From NCBI RefSeq assembly GCF_003144115.1, contig NW_020312008.1:152477-216476 (forward strand): DNA of 64,000 nt. Direction: 5' to 3'. The notes under the pieces are model-generated. The model had not been told where the DNA came from and ran no database searches. It saw only the letters and a program-made list of their open reading frames with translations. The DNA is from Tilletiopsis washingtonensis (Eukaryota; Basidiomycota; Exobasidiomycetes; Entylomatales). This document shows, one piece after another, positions 21,210 through 32,196 of this stretch (position 1 is its first letter; the number at the start of each line of letters is the position of its first letter). The position numbers and the translations under genes were made by a program.

Positions 21210-22953
21210 AGACCAAGACGAAGCGACCAAAGCATCAAACACGGAACCCTTCTGCACTGCAATTTCATATCCCTCCTCATCCTCACTTGCGGCGTGACAC
21301 GCGGACGTTCAGTCGGGCAGAACGAGCACGGAAGCGGACGAGAGCGGAAGGGTCCGAGGCTTTGATCGCACGGCTTTCCGTTGAAGCAGGATGCTGCTCG
21401 GAGGCAGACAGTACTCAAAGCTGCACTCGATGGCTCGGATTTGGGACCGTTGTTGGATGCAGTGGGGACGCTGCTGTGCGTTGCTCCTTTACACCTTCGC
21501 TTCCGAGCGTCCAGCAAGCTGCGTGTCGCAGCTGTCGAGCGCACCGGGCCTCTCTCTCTCTCTCTCTCTCGCCGCCAGCGCCTTGTCCACGGTCGATGAG
21601 GAGAGACGAGCTTCATCAGGGCCCTCTGACGGCCCGGCATCGGGAGCAATCGATTGTTCTGGATGCCTGCGGCCTGCGTCGAGCACGAGCTCGCCGTTCC
21701 CCCTCTCTCGCACGCTGCGATAGGCCAACACAGCCGCTCAGGGGCCAGGCACGGATGTGGCGGCACTGCAGGCCCGCAGAGTGCTCGCTCAAGTGCCACG
21801 CGGCGGCGGAAGAAAGGGGCCTGTCAGGGGTGCATCCGGGCAGCGGGAGGGGGCGTTGGCAACGTGGCGCGTGCGCTTCTCCACACGCCTGCTCGCTGCT
21901 GCTGCGCCGCATCAGATCAAAGGAGCTTCAACTTGATGATCAGCAAAGTGCTAATGTGGCATTTCGGAGCCGCAGATCTGCAATACAAAGTGCGCTCGCC
22001 GGACATATGCGCGAGCACGCAAGCGGCGTGCGCGGCGCGCGTGCGTGCGCTGCGTCTGTCAGGCACAACGGCGGCGACAGCGGCTCCGCTCGGGCTGCAC
22101 GCGTCGCGCGCTGCCGATCTTCGCGCATGGCACGTTGTGTCAGCGGCCCTCGAAGCGAAGGCGAGGAGGCCGCCTCGGCGCATGTCGCCTCTGCTGACCC
22201 CTCCCGCGGACCGACGCTTATCGCGCGGCCTCCGCACGGCGGCTGTGCGCAGCCGAGCCCTCATGCTTGGCGGGCCGCGTGTGCGCTGCGCTGTCAGAGG
22301 ATGGCGCGCGCTGACAAGCATGAGGGAAGCGAGGCCGCTGAATGCGCCCTCTGCGCTGCTGAGCGGCTGACGGTGGATGCGGCTGTGCTGCGATGGGTCC
22401 GCGTGGAGGCAGCAAGGACGAGCAGGCAGCGGTGATGCTTCCACGGCGCGCCGTCTGCCGCCGCTCGGCCGCTCGCAGCGCAGCAAGCATGGCAGCAGGG
22501 CCCGTGTCAGGCTTACGTCCGAGGCCGGATGCCGAGCCGAGGCCGCTGTCCTGCGCTGCGCTGCTCTGCTCTGCTCCGCGGCCCGATGGAACTCCAGCGT
22601 GCAGGGTGCGGCGTACGGATGGGCTGATGGAATGGAGCCGCGGAGGCGCAGCAGGCAGCACAGGAGAGGCCGGCGATTGCGTAAGGGTTACGCTTCGAGC
22701 GCACGGCGCGCAACGCGAAGTTCGCGCCTGCCTGCTGCCGCGCGTTCCTTCTCGCCCGCCTCGCAGCCGCCTCTCCACCTGCCATCAGCTCAGCATCTGA
22801 GCCTCGCCCATCCCTCTTAACTCTCCGCACTCCATCACCTGCCCCGGCGCACCCCACCACCACCTACATTCGACCTCTGCCGCTCTCGGCTGGACACGCA
22901 CGCACCACACGCTCGCAGCTCCACCACCTCCACTTGTCAGCGCCCAGCTCAGC
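21210..22953. other. GC-rich intergenic region
   Basis: About 1.7 kb between two plus-strand genes; it holds the 3' flank of the START gene and the promoter of the SIS gene. Long open frames are present, but their translations are of random character. A CT microsatellite lies at 21550-21570. The last 150 bases before the SIS start are C/A-rich (CACCACC-type), as in other leaders here. Confidence 0.5.
21550..21570 (+). repeat. CT dinucleotide microsatellite
   Basis: An uninterrupted run of about ten CT units inside intergenic DNA. Confidence 0.9.
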
Positions 22954-24224
22954 ATGGTCCCTGCCGCACCTTCTGCCGCCGCCTCGGCCTCGGCCCACGC
23001 ATCCACCTCGGCGCTGCCCATGGGTGTGCCGTCCAGCGCTGCCGCGCCAGCTGCTGCGGCCGCCGGCGTGCCCGACGTGACCCTGCGCCCGCCGCCGTCG
23101 TCGTCGGACTATGCCTTCTCCTCGCTCTCGCTCGACGAGTGCGACGACGACGAGAGTGCGCTGGACGACGGCGCCTCGTCTGTCTCCTCTTCCTCCTCTC
23201 ACTCGCCCTTCACGCCGCCCTCCACTGCGCCCTCGCTCTTCTCGCTTGCGGCGCGCAAGCGGCCCTCGGCGCCCGCCGAGGAAGAAGACGATCGCGATCA
23301 TCTCGGCATCGACATGCCCGCTGCGCTCTCGCACGCACACGCACTCCTCGTCGCCGAGGCTCGCGCCCTCGTCGAGGCAGCAGCTCGCTTGGAGGAGCGG
23401 CCCAAGGCGTTTGAGAATGCCGTTCGCACTGTCGTGACGTGCATCGCTGGCGGCGGCAAGCTGGTGTGGACGGGAGTGGGCAAGAGTGGTGAGTGTGCTT
23501 GCGGCATGCTGCCAAGCAGCGACCTCTCTGACACCTCTCTCTAGGCCTGATCGCGCGCAAGCTGCACGCTACCTCGCTCTCGCTGGGCCTCTCCTCCGCC
23601 TACCTCTGTCCCGTGTCTGCATTGCACGGCGACCTCGGCGCGCTCTCCGGCACCTGGCCATTGGCGCCTCGGGCTCCGCTGCTGCGAGCGCGCGCCGCCG
23701 AGTACCGTGCGCCGCCCGCACCTGCTCCGGACGTGCTCTGTGCACTCTCGCACTCCGGCGAGTCGGCCGAGCTGCTGCGCCTCCTGCCGCACGCGCAGGC
23801 TCGCGGCTGCCCCATCCTCGCCTTCACGGCGCGCAAGGACTCCAGCCTCGGCCGCGCCGCCGCTGCAAAGGGCGCCTGGGTCGACTGCCGCACCGCCACG
23901 CCCATCGATGTCTCGCCGCAGGCACTGACGCCCGTCGATGCGCCGCGCTCGGCGCCGCCCATGACGCACTGCGCCTGCTGCTCCTCGTCCGCAGCGCTCG
24001 CTGGCTCGAACAGCGTCGGCGACCCGAGTGCCGAGGCGGACGCCCTGGTGCCGGCGCCTACCAGCAGCACGACGGTCGCACTGGCCATGGGCGACGCCCT
24101 CGTGCTCAGCGTCGCGCGCGCTTGCGGCCTCGGCGTGCAGAGCTTCAAGCAAAACCACCCCGGCGGCTCGCTGGGCGTGCGTCTCGCTGCTCCGGTTAGC
24201 GTGGCCACGCCGACGGCCGCCTAA
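22954..24224 (+). CDS. SIS-domain sugar-phosphate isomerase-like protein (KpsF/GutQ type)
   Basis: Two exons (22954-23488, 23545-24224; 56-nt intron), 404 residues. The first 120 residues are low-complexity (Ala, Ser, Pro and an acidic patch). From about residue 125 there is a SIS domain: a helical entry (FENAVRTVVTCIAGGGKLVWTGVGKSG), then LIARKLHATSLSLG, DVLCALSHSGESAELLRLLPHAQARGCPILAFTARKDSSLGRAAAAKG, and the late block STTVALAMGDALVLSVARACGL...FKQNHPGGSLG. That late block is the signature of D-arabinose-5-phosphate isomerases. Bacterial KpsF also has two CBS domains; here the protein ends just after the SIS domain. A Cys-rich insert (THCACCSSSA) interrupts the fold before the STTVAL block. 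Fungi do not make KDO, so the substrate is likely another sugar phosphate. Confidence 0.85.
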
Positions 24225-24543
24225 AGCCTGCTCGACTGCTATCGCATCTGCTCCGATCGCTTCGCTTCTTCGATCGCCGTGTAACAATAAGCCTCGCCCC
24301 GCCTGCTTTCGCTACGACCCATCTCCAAGCCACCTCTCTATCATCCTCAGCACGCCTACTCGTCCCCTTCTCTGCACTGCTTCTGCCCGATGTGTCTCTC
24401 GATCAACCTCTCTGCCGGCTCGCGCAGTGCGCAAGCTAGCTCCACCCCTGTCTTTCTGCACATGTGCTCTCGCGCACAACCAGCACTCTTCAATGTCCAT
24501 GCATCTGCACATCTGCCTCACATTGCCTGCGTCGACGCTGAGT
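24225..24543. other. Convergent 3' intergenic region
   Basis: About 320 bases between two facing stop codons. A possible AATAA-type polyadenylation element (CAATAAG) lies near 24285 for the plus-strand gene. Nothing else is seen. Confidence 0.5.
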
Positions 24544-25164
24544 CTACTCATCGAAGAACTCCAGCTCATCTGCAGCGCGCATGATGGCGTTGTACTCGCT
24601 CGGCTGCGTGCCTGGCGCCCGGCGCGCCTCGTTCGTGAAGAGCGAGTGGAAGACGACGTCCTTTGCGGAGCGCTCCTCGTCCGGCGGATCGTGAATGCGC
24701 ACGTGAATGTAGTGGTCGTCGCCCGCACGCGGCAGGCGGATCTTGCCGATGATCTGTCGCTGTGACTTAGCTCGGCCGCCGCAGCGGAGCAGAGAGCAAC
24801 TCACGATGGTGCCGTAGCTCACAGCCCCGGCCCGTACAGAGACAAGATCGCCAGAGCGCACGTCGAACGCCGTCAGCTCGGCGTCGGCGACGTCGGCGAC
24901 GCGCGCGTACATGCGCGGCTCGTGCGCGGCCCAGTGGGCGCGGCTGGGTGGTGGTGTTAGCGAATGCTTGATGCGTCAGAGCAGCGAAGGAGAGACACAC
25001 CTCTTGAGCAGCTCGGCCTTGATGCGCTGCTCGAGCAGTGCGAATGCCTGGCCGCCGGGCAGTGAGCGGTGTCACACGCACAGCCACGCTGCCACACGCA
25101 CCTCGACAGCACGCGGCTGCGGCGCATGTGCGGGCGAGAGGGTGACGGACTCGGCGTCGGCCAT
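24544..25164 (-). CDS. Uncharacterised small conserved-looking protein
   Basis: Four exons (25102-25164, 25001-25047, 24805-24943, 24544-24759), 154 residues. Introns are 54, 57 and only 45 nt, the shortest firm intron in the window. I do not recognise the family. The first 20 residues look flexible; next comes a helix (EAFALLEQRIKAELLKSRAHWAAHEP) and then a probably beta-rich part (FDVRSGDLVSVRAGAVSYG, IIGKIRLPRAGDDHYIHVRIHDPP, VVFHSLFTNEARR). It ends with acidic ELEFFDE. There is no signal peptide, membrane segment or Cys motif. Codon use matches the neighbouring housekeeping genes, and the phase-consistent introns argue that it is real. It shares a 370-base divergent promoter with the next gene. 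Confidence 0.75.
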
Positions 25165-25534
25165 GGCGGAAGGAGTGAGAGTGCTGAGAGGCTCGGTGCG
25201 GTGTGTGAGACGAGCGAGTGTGGGAGTGGGAGACGAGGGCGAGACGATGCAGCGGCGGCTGATGGGGCTGGACAAAGCCAGCAAGGCGCGGGTGGCCTGT
25301 GCGCGCTTGCGGCGCAAAGTCGCGCGCCCGGCCGGCTGTCTGTGCGTGCTTCTCCCCACGACATCTCCTCTCCGTCTCACTCCTCATCCTCTGCCCACTC
25401 GTCGATAACCGAGCGCCAGCTGCATTAGCTCGAAGATCGCTCCCTCAGCCTCACCGGACCTCTGCCCCCCCTCTGCCGCAAAGCTCCTCGCCACGGCGCA
25501 CTCCTCACTCAGCCTTGAGCTGCCTCTGCTCGCC
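25165..25534. promoter_or_regulatory. Divergent promoter of two uncharacterised genes
   Basis: Three hundred and seventy bases between head-to-head start codons. No TATA box or repeat stands out. Confidence 0.5.
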
Positions 25535-26895
25535 ATGCTCGCGCCGACTGCGCTGCCCAGCGCCACGCTCCCCGACGTGCAGCAGCTGCTCACCGCCCTG
25601 CTCTCGCCGAGCGTCGCATCCTCCGCCTCGGCCTCAGAGCTGCTCGCGCGTCTGGCACAGCAGACGCACGCCGCCCTGCTCGACCTGGCAGACGACGAGC
25701 GGCCCACGTCGTACGAGGGCCTGCTGGACGTGGCGCGCTTCTGCGTCGAGGAGGAGCCGGCGTGGGAGGAGAAGGAGCAGGGAGAGCTGTGTGAGGCGTG
25801 CAAGGAGGGTGAGTATCAACGCCAGTCGAGGACCTGAGCACGGGCAACGGGCAGGCATGTAGCGCACGGCGTGAGGATCTGAGAGCGTGAGCATGGGCGT
25901 CGAGCATACGACGTGCACTGGTGTGCAACACGAGCTCAAAAGCGCTTCTTGCTGCCTTCGGCGCTTCGTGATCGAAGTTCCACCTGGCAGAAGGTGCCAC
26001 AGCTGATGATGCCCTCATCTCAGACTCGATTGACTCATTGTGGGACGCCGCAACGGCACGGACAGCGAGCGTGACGGCCGATGCAGCATCAAGCGCCGCG
26101 CCCGCTGCTGCACCACAAGCAGAGTCATCAGCAGCCACCACCTCCAAGGGCAGTACACCTCTCGAGCCCGCCGACGAGGCCTTCGACCAGCCCTTCTTGG
26201 CGCTCTCGGTGTTCACCAAGCTCGTGCAGTCCTCTCCCGTCCTCTCGCACTTCTTCGAGCAGGACCTCTCGTCCTCCTTCCAGCTGCGTGCTCCGGCACC
26301 ACAGCAGGAGTCGGCGCGCGAGGCACTCGCTACTCTCGCTGCTGTGGCAGTAACGGGGGGAGGAGGCGGACAGTCGACTGCACGTCGCGTGCGTGGATTG
26401 CTGGGAGGTCTGCTGGGAGAGGTGGGCGATCGTGTCGGCAAAGTGACGGGCCGAGAGACCCGCACTGGTCCGCTGCCTTCGTTCGGCCAGCAGACGCCCG
26501 CCAGTCTGGCCGAGAGCAGCACCTCGCAAGCAGCGCTGGGCGCCAAGACTGCTGCTGCAGCGTCATCGTCGCTGGGACGCAGCGTGCAAGACGCCGAGGA
26601 GGACGTGCGCGCGGCGACGGCGCGGCTGGTGGAGCAGGCCGCCTCGTCGGAAGGCGCATTCGTCATTGACGAGGCGGTGGGCGAGGACGAGGAGGATGAG
26701 GGAGACGACGACGATGAGGAAGCGGGTGAACTTTCGCTTGCTGCGCTTGGCGGCGGCGAGGAGGAACAGGCTGGCGGACGCGAACAGCGCATCGCTAAAG
26801 GTGCGTACCTCTCATTCCTCGTCAACACCCGTGTACTGAGAGGCATGCTGACTCCCCTCTCGCCAGACCTGCGGACGGCTGCGGCGGCGCAGTGA
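25535..26895 (+). CDS. Uncharacterised acidic, low-complexity protein
   Basis: Three exons (25535-25808, 26024-26800, 26867-26895), 359 residues; introns of 215 and 66 nt. I do not recognise it. Exon 1 codes two probable amphipathic helices (LPDVQQLLTALLSPSVAS, ASELLARLAQQTHAALLDLADDE) and a Cys-Glu-rich end. Exon 2 is rich in Ala, Ser and Gln with a Gly patch and a strongly acidic run (EAVGEDEEDEGDDDDEEAGE). The 66-nt intron has a good donor (GTGCGT), branch site (CTGAC) and acceptor, but it is a multiple of three and has no stop. Leaving it in would add 22 residues in frame, so two isoforms are possible. The gene may encode an adaptor of low structure; no function is proposed. Confidence 0.65.
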
Positions 26896-27565
26896 GCTCC
26901 ATGCGACGTTGCCTCGTCCCTGCCGCGCCATCATGTATCTCTACCACCCATACGACGCCCATGACATTCTCTGACACATACTCTCTGCTGTGAGGCGGCC
27001 GAGGCGGCCCAGTAAGAGCGAGGCAGCCGTTCAGGGCCCAGCATTCAGCCACTCAGGCCGGACGAGGGTGGGCTGCTGCTGACTAGGCCTGAGCGAGGGT
27101 GCGAGGCGCCGAGCCTTTCACGCCTGCGCAGCGCTTCAGGAGCGATCGACGGCGCAGCGGCTGCTTCTGGGCTCAGCGGCGCGCCGCGCGGCAGGCGCGA
27201 GATGATGCAGCGGCGCAGCGCCTGCCGCCCAGAGAGCAGCTCACGTACGCGGCCGCGCGGCATGCGGGCCGGACGCCGCCGGTGCCGCTTTTGGCCCAGA
27301 TCTGCGGAGCGGCGACGCTCTCACGCGGGGCTTGCGCGGCATGCCAGCAGCAGCGGCTGTGCGAGCGTGGCTGGGCCGCGGTTGCCGGCGCAGTCAGCCT
27401 CTCAGCCAGCCGGCGCCGCGTGCCGGCGCGGGCGGGCATTCAGCTGCCTCCGCTTCTCCACGCCGGCCGCCGGTGCTTGCCTCGCGCGCGCACCCCGCAC
27501 TGTTCGCTCCGCACCACCACCACCCCGCACTCTCGCTCGCGTCGCACCTGCCACGCCTGCCCGCC
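26896..27565. other. Intergenic region upstream of acyl-CoA oxidase
   Basis: Holds the 3' flank of the previous gene and the oxidase promoter. The last 90 bases before the ATG are rich in CACC and CTC motifs. No gene is supported. Confidence 0.5.
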
Positions 27566-30032
27566 ATGGCCTCGAGCTGGCACGACACGCTCACCATCGA
27601 GACGATCGAGAAGGAGCGCGCCAACCCGCCGTTTGACGTGCGCGCCGTGCGTGTTGCTGCGGTGTGCGAAGTGCTGCGTGCCTTGTCGCTTACATTCATG
27701 CCGCCTCTAGCTCTCCATCGCCCAGCATGGCAGCGAGAAGGAGCTGCTGCTCAAGGAGCGCGTGAGTGGCCGTCGTGCCTCGCACCTCCACCCTGCCATC
27801 GCTCACCCTCTGCCCAGTTCATGCTCGAGATTGCCCGCGACCCCGTCTTCTACATGGGCGATGTGCACGACCTGACCAAGGACGAGCTGCGGTGAGTGTG
27901 CGCCGAGTCTGAGCTCGCAGCACATCACACTCACCCTCCTTGCAGCGAGCGCACGATGCAGAAGATTGGCTCGCTGGTGCACTGCGTGCAGAACGAGTCG
28001 ATCGAGAACTTCACGAAGCGCATGGAGCTCATCGGCCTCTTCGACCCCGGCTTCTGGACGCGCTTCGGCGTGCACTACGGCCTCTTCCTCGGCGCCATCC
28101 GCTCCGGCGCCACGCCTGGCCAGTTCAGCTACTGGATGGACAAGGGCGTCGTGACGTGCCAGGGCATGTTTGGCTGCTTCGGCATGACGGAGCTGGCGCA
28201 CGGCTCCAACGTTGCTGGCCTGGAGACGACGGGTGAGTCCCACTGAGTGTGCCTATGTGTGCGCTCTTGCTGACCTGCCCTGCAGCCACGTTCGACGAGC
28301 AGACGGACGAGTTTGTGGTGCACACGCCGAACCTCGGCGCCACCAAGTGGTGGATCGGCGGCGCCGCACAGACGGCGACGCACTGCTCCGTCTTTGCGCA
28401 GCTCGTCATCCGCGGCAAGAAGCACGGCACAAAGACGTTCATCGTGCCGCTGCGCGACCCCATGACGTTTGCGCTGCTGCCCGGCGTGAACATCGGCGAC
28501 ATTGGCAAGAAGATGGGCCGCGACGGCATTGACAACGGCTACATCCAGTGCGTGCCTCTCGCGTGCATCGCCACGTTCCTCGCTAAACAGCCTCTTACAG
28601 GTTCACGAACGTGCGCATCCCGCGCGCGTACATGCTCATGAAGCACACGCAGGTGACGCGCGAGGGCGAGGTGCGCGAGCCGCCGATCCAGCAGCTCACG
28701 TACGGCGCGCTGCTGCAAGGCCGCACGGCCATGGTCACCGACGCCGCCAACACGGCCAAGAAGGCGCTGACAATTGCGGTGCGCTACGCCGCCGTGCGCC
28801 GGCAGTTCAAGTCGTCGCCCGACGCCGAGCTCGAGACGCAGATCCTCGACTACCCCATCCACCAGCGGCGCCTCATGCCGCTCGTGGCGCAGGCCGTGGC
28901 GTTTGGCTTCACGGCGCTGCAGCTGCAGCGGCTGTTCGAGGAGACGAGCAGCGCCCTCGAGGCGCTCGAGCCGGGAGACCCGAACCTGAACGCGACGATT
29001 GAGCTGCTCAAGGAGACGCACGCCACGTCGGCCGGCCTCAAGGCCTTCTGCACGTGGGCCACGCTCGACACCATCGAGAAGGCGCGCCAGGCGTGCGGCG
29101 GCCACGGCTACTCGTCGTACAACGGCTTTGCCTCGATGTTCACCGACTTTGCCGTGCACTGCTCGTGGGAGGGCGACAACAGTGTGCTCTCGCTGCAGTC
29201 GGGCCGCGCGCTTATTGCTGCGTACCGCGACGCCATGGACGGCAAGAAGCTGGCCGAGGGCACGTCGTACCTGAACAACATCGAGCAGGTGCTGTCGCGC
29301 AAGTGCCGGAGCAACGAGGAGCTCGTCACGCTTGCGGGCATCGAGGAGGGCTGGGCCACGGTCGCCGCACACGCCGTGCGCAAGGCCGGCGAGGACTTTG
29401 CCGCGCTGCTCAAGCAGGGCAAGAGCCGCGACGAGGCGTTCGAGGCCTGCTCGCAGGTGCGCTTCGTCGCCGCCAGCGTGCACACGAGCGGCTTCATCTT
29501 CCGGCAGTTCAAGAAGGCCGTCGAGAAGATTGAGAAGGGTGCCGACGGCGTGCGCGAGCACCTCGAGAAGGTCGCTGTGCTGTACGGCCTCTGGCAGCTC
29601 GAGGAGAAGGCGGCCTTCTTCCTGCGTTCCGGCTGGCTCTCTGGCTCGCAGCTCGACCACGCTCAGGCCAAGGTGACGGCGCTCTGCTATGAGATCCGTC
29701 TCTCTGCGGTCCCGCTCGTCGACTCCTTTGCCATCTCCGACCACATCCTCAACTCGCCCATCGGCCGCTACGACGGCGACATCTACCGCGCCTACTTTGC
29801 GCAGGTGCGCAAGTCGAACCCGCAGGGCAAGGAGCACCCGTACTTTGAGCGCATCATCAAGCCCTTCATGCACCGCCCCACGCAGGAGCTCGAGGACTTC
29901 GACGAGATGGGCCTCGACGACGAGATCCAGGAGATCAAGGAGGAGCAGGAGGAGGCCGCCGAGGAGGCAAAGGCGGCAGAGGAGGAGAAGAAGCAGCAGC
30001 TGGCCGAGGAGGCAAAGAAGAACGCCAAGTAG
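27566..30032 (+). CDS. Acyl-CoA oxidase (peroxisomal beta-oxidation type)
   Basis: Six exons (27566-27646, 27711-27761, 27818-27891, 27946-28232, 28286-28547, 28601-30032), 728 residues, as in the family. The FAD enzyme makes trans-2-enoyl-CoA and hydrogen peroxide in the first step of peroxisomal fatty-acid oxidation. Family blocks are clear: [46 protein letters not shown] near residue 150, [35 protein letters not shown], and [22 protein letters not shown], which supplies the catalytic Glu region and FAD contacts. The C-terminus ends with a charged coiled-coil tail ([19 protein letters not shown]..., final NAK). There is no PTS1 tripeptide and no clear N-terminal PTS2; import of fungal oxidases without PTS1 is known. 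The tail looks longer and more charged than usual. Confidence 0.95.
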
Positions 30033-30248
30033 GCGCGTGCTCTGCTTGCCCCTCTCCACTCGCGTGCTTCCGTCTCTTCACCTTGGTCATCTTGGCGCCG
30101 CGCTACCCCGTCTCCTCCCTCTCCGCGCCGAGCTCACGCCGCTGCATCTGTACATCGAATACGCTTAATGAACGCATACTGGGTTACATGGCGAGGAGAA
30201 AAGGAGCATGCGAGGCAGAAGAGAGACGAAGGAAAGCGTGATCGGGCA

Positions 30249-32007
30249 CTACCTGTACTGCGCCGGCAGGTCCTGGCCGCCGTCCTCCTTGCTCGGCAGG
30301 CGCCCATGGTACGCCTTGAAGCTGTCCTCCCACTTTTTGTAGTCGTTCCAGTACTTGTCGAGCGCCTCCTCCTCGGGCGTCTTCTTCTTGACCACGGGCG
30401 CCGGCTCGGCGGGCGGCGGCGGCGCTGGCTCTGATGGCGCTGGGGCTGAGGTGTCAGTCAAGGTGAGGGCTGCGAGTCGAGAGCGGCACTCACGCGGCGG
30501 CGCTGCATCCTCTGGCGGCGGTGGCGGAGCGGCCTCCTCCGGCGGCGGTGGTGCCTGGCCCTGCGGCTGCGCAGGCAGGCCGTTGGCTCCGGCACCGGGC
30601 GCCTGCCATTGCTGCTGTTGCGGCTGTGCGTTCTGAGATGGAGCTCAGATGTCAGCAGACTGCAGGATTCGAGGACGAGACGAGACTCGGCGAGCGTGGA
30701 GCTGAGACGAGGCTCGCTGTGACAAGCGCCACACGGAGCGCGCCCTACCTGCTGCGCCAGAGCCGGAGAGCTACTCACGCCTGCGCCGTTGAACGGCGGC
30801 ACCCACACGCCCTGCTGCACGAGCACCGCATGTGCCTTGCCGTACTCGGTGCGCACGGCATCGAGCAGGTCCTCAGCCATCACCTTGCCCGCCTGCACCA
30901 TCGCCTCGTCCGGTCCGCTGTGGGAGAACGTCAGCAGCTGCATTGCCGCACCATCGGACTCCACCACTCACGCGACAGCAATGTGCATGCGCTCGTCGCT
31001 CTCGCGCCCCGTCTCCGAGTCCATGAAGCCACTGCCCTGGCCCTTGATCTGCACGCGCGTGCCCGTCTCGCCCTGGATGTACTTGACGAACAGACCCTGC
31101 AGACACGCGAGTCAGCACCCTGGCCCAGCTGCTGGTGCCGCTCGCTACTCACGCCAGGCCCAACCACCTTGGCGCGCACATTGAAGTTGCGCAGCGGCTC
31201 GAGGTCGATGAAGATCTTGGCTTCCGGCCACTTGCGCTGTGGACAGAGGGATACGTCAGCTGAGGTCTGCGAATCCGCTGAATGGCTGCCGCGCGCTGCC
31301 CCTGTGCTCCAGCTGCAGAGAGCCTTCCGCACCGCCAGAGCCTCCATCCACCACCGGCAGGCGCCGACGGAGCTCCCCGTGCTGGCACTTAGCGGTGTGC
31401 ACCTCCGTCACGCGCCAGCTTGCGCACCTACACTCTTGCTGCCTCTCTGCATGGCCCTCTACTGCTCCACCACCCCTCATTCAGCCTGCCCCTGCACACT
31501 CACACGCTCCGTCTCGCGCGGCGCACCGCGCTCCATCTCGCGGCGCACGCGCGGGTCCTGGTTCAGGTCGGGCAGCTCCTGCTTCATGAGCTCGCGCACG
31601 GCCTCGATGCCCTTGTCGAGGATCTCGCGGCTCGTGGCGGCGATGTGCAGGTACAGCGGCGGGTCCGCCTCGGTGGCCAGCGCCTTGTCCGGGTACCACG
31701 TGCCCTTTGTGGTCACGCTGGCGCCCGTGTCCTTGAGCAGCTGCTGCTGCGTCTGGCCCTTGGTGAGCATGTAGCGGTTGCGCTGGTCGTTGATCTCAAT
31801 GTCGAAGGTGAACTCGGCGTCGTGCTCCGGCGGCCCGCTGGCACCGCCGCGCGGCGGCGAGCCGGCCGAGCCAGCGCCGGCGCCGGCACCGGCGGCCGAG
31901 TACTGCGCTGCAATGCGCGCGGCAGCGGCAGCAGCGGCAGCGGCCGCATCGCTGGATGCCGCAGCGGGCGGCGACGAGGCGGGCGGGGCGTCCCAGCGGG
32001 AAGACAT
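30249..32007 (-). CDS. KH-domain splicing-factor-like protein, KHDC4/BLOM7 family
   Basis: Six exons (31504-32007, 31153-31236, 30972-31096, 30779-30917, 30494-30632, 30249-30445), 395 residues. After an Ala-rich start come two KH-type RNA-binding modules. The first has FTFDIEINDQRNRYMLTKGQTQQQLLKDTGASVTTKGTWYP...PPLYLHIAATSREILDKGIE. The second has AKIFIDLEPLRNFNVRAKVVGPGGLFVKYIQGETGTRVQIKGQGSGF...ERMHIAV with the GPGG loop. This two-domain pattern and the GRGSG-like GQGSGF match human KHDC4 (BLOM7), which works with the Prp19 complex in splice-site choice. The C-terminus is Pro/Gln-rich and ends in a helix (EEEALDKYWNDYKKWEDSFKAYHG). Introns are 48-267 nt. It sits head-to-head with the Rai1 gene. 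Confidence 0.85.
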
Positions 32008-32196
32008 GGTGGATGAGGTGGGAGGACAGGCCTGGAAGACGGCGAGGCGCGCGGCTTGGCCGTGTGAAGCGCGGCGCGTCGGCGCGACGCGGCCGAGGAG
32101 CGCCGCCCATGCGCGCCCTGGGGTGCTGCTCCCAGCCTGTGCCTTGCTCCTGCTCCACATCCTGCTCCTCTCCCCTTCACGCCTCGCCTCACGACG
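32008..32196. promoter_or_regulatory. Short bidirectional promoter, KHDC4-like and Rai1-like genes
   Basis: Only 189 bases separate the two start codons, so the promoters must overlap and the genes may be co-regulated. The sequence is C/T-rich, without a TATA box. Confidence 0.7.

Noticed and set aside
21122-22435. A 437-codon plus-strand frame after the START gene
   Set aside because: It begins inside the real last intron/exon of the START gene in another frame and has no motif; it crosses a CT microsatellite.
28539-30059. A 506-codon minus-strand open frame
   Set aside because: Antisense to the acyl-CoA oxidase last exon; its Leu-rich text reflects the mirrored Glu/Lys codons.
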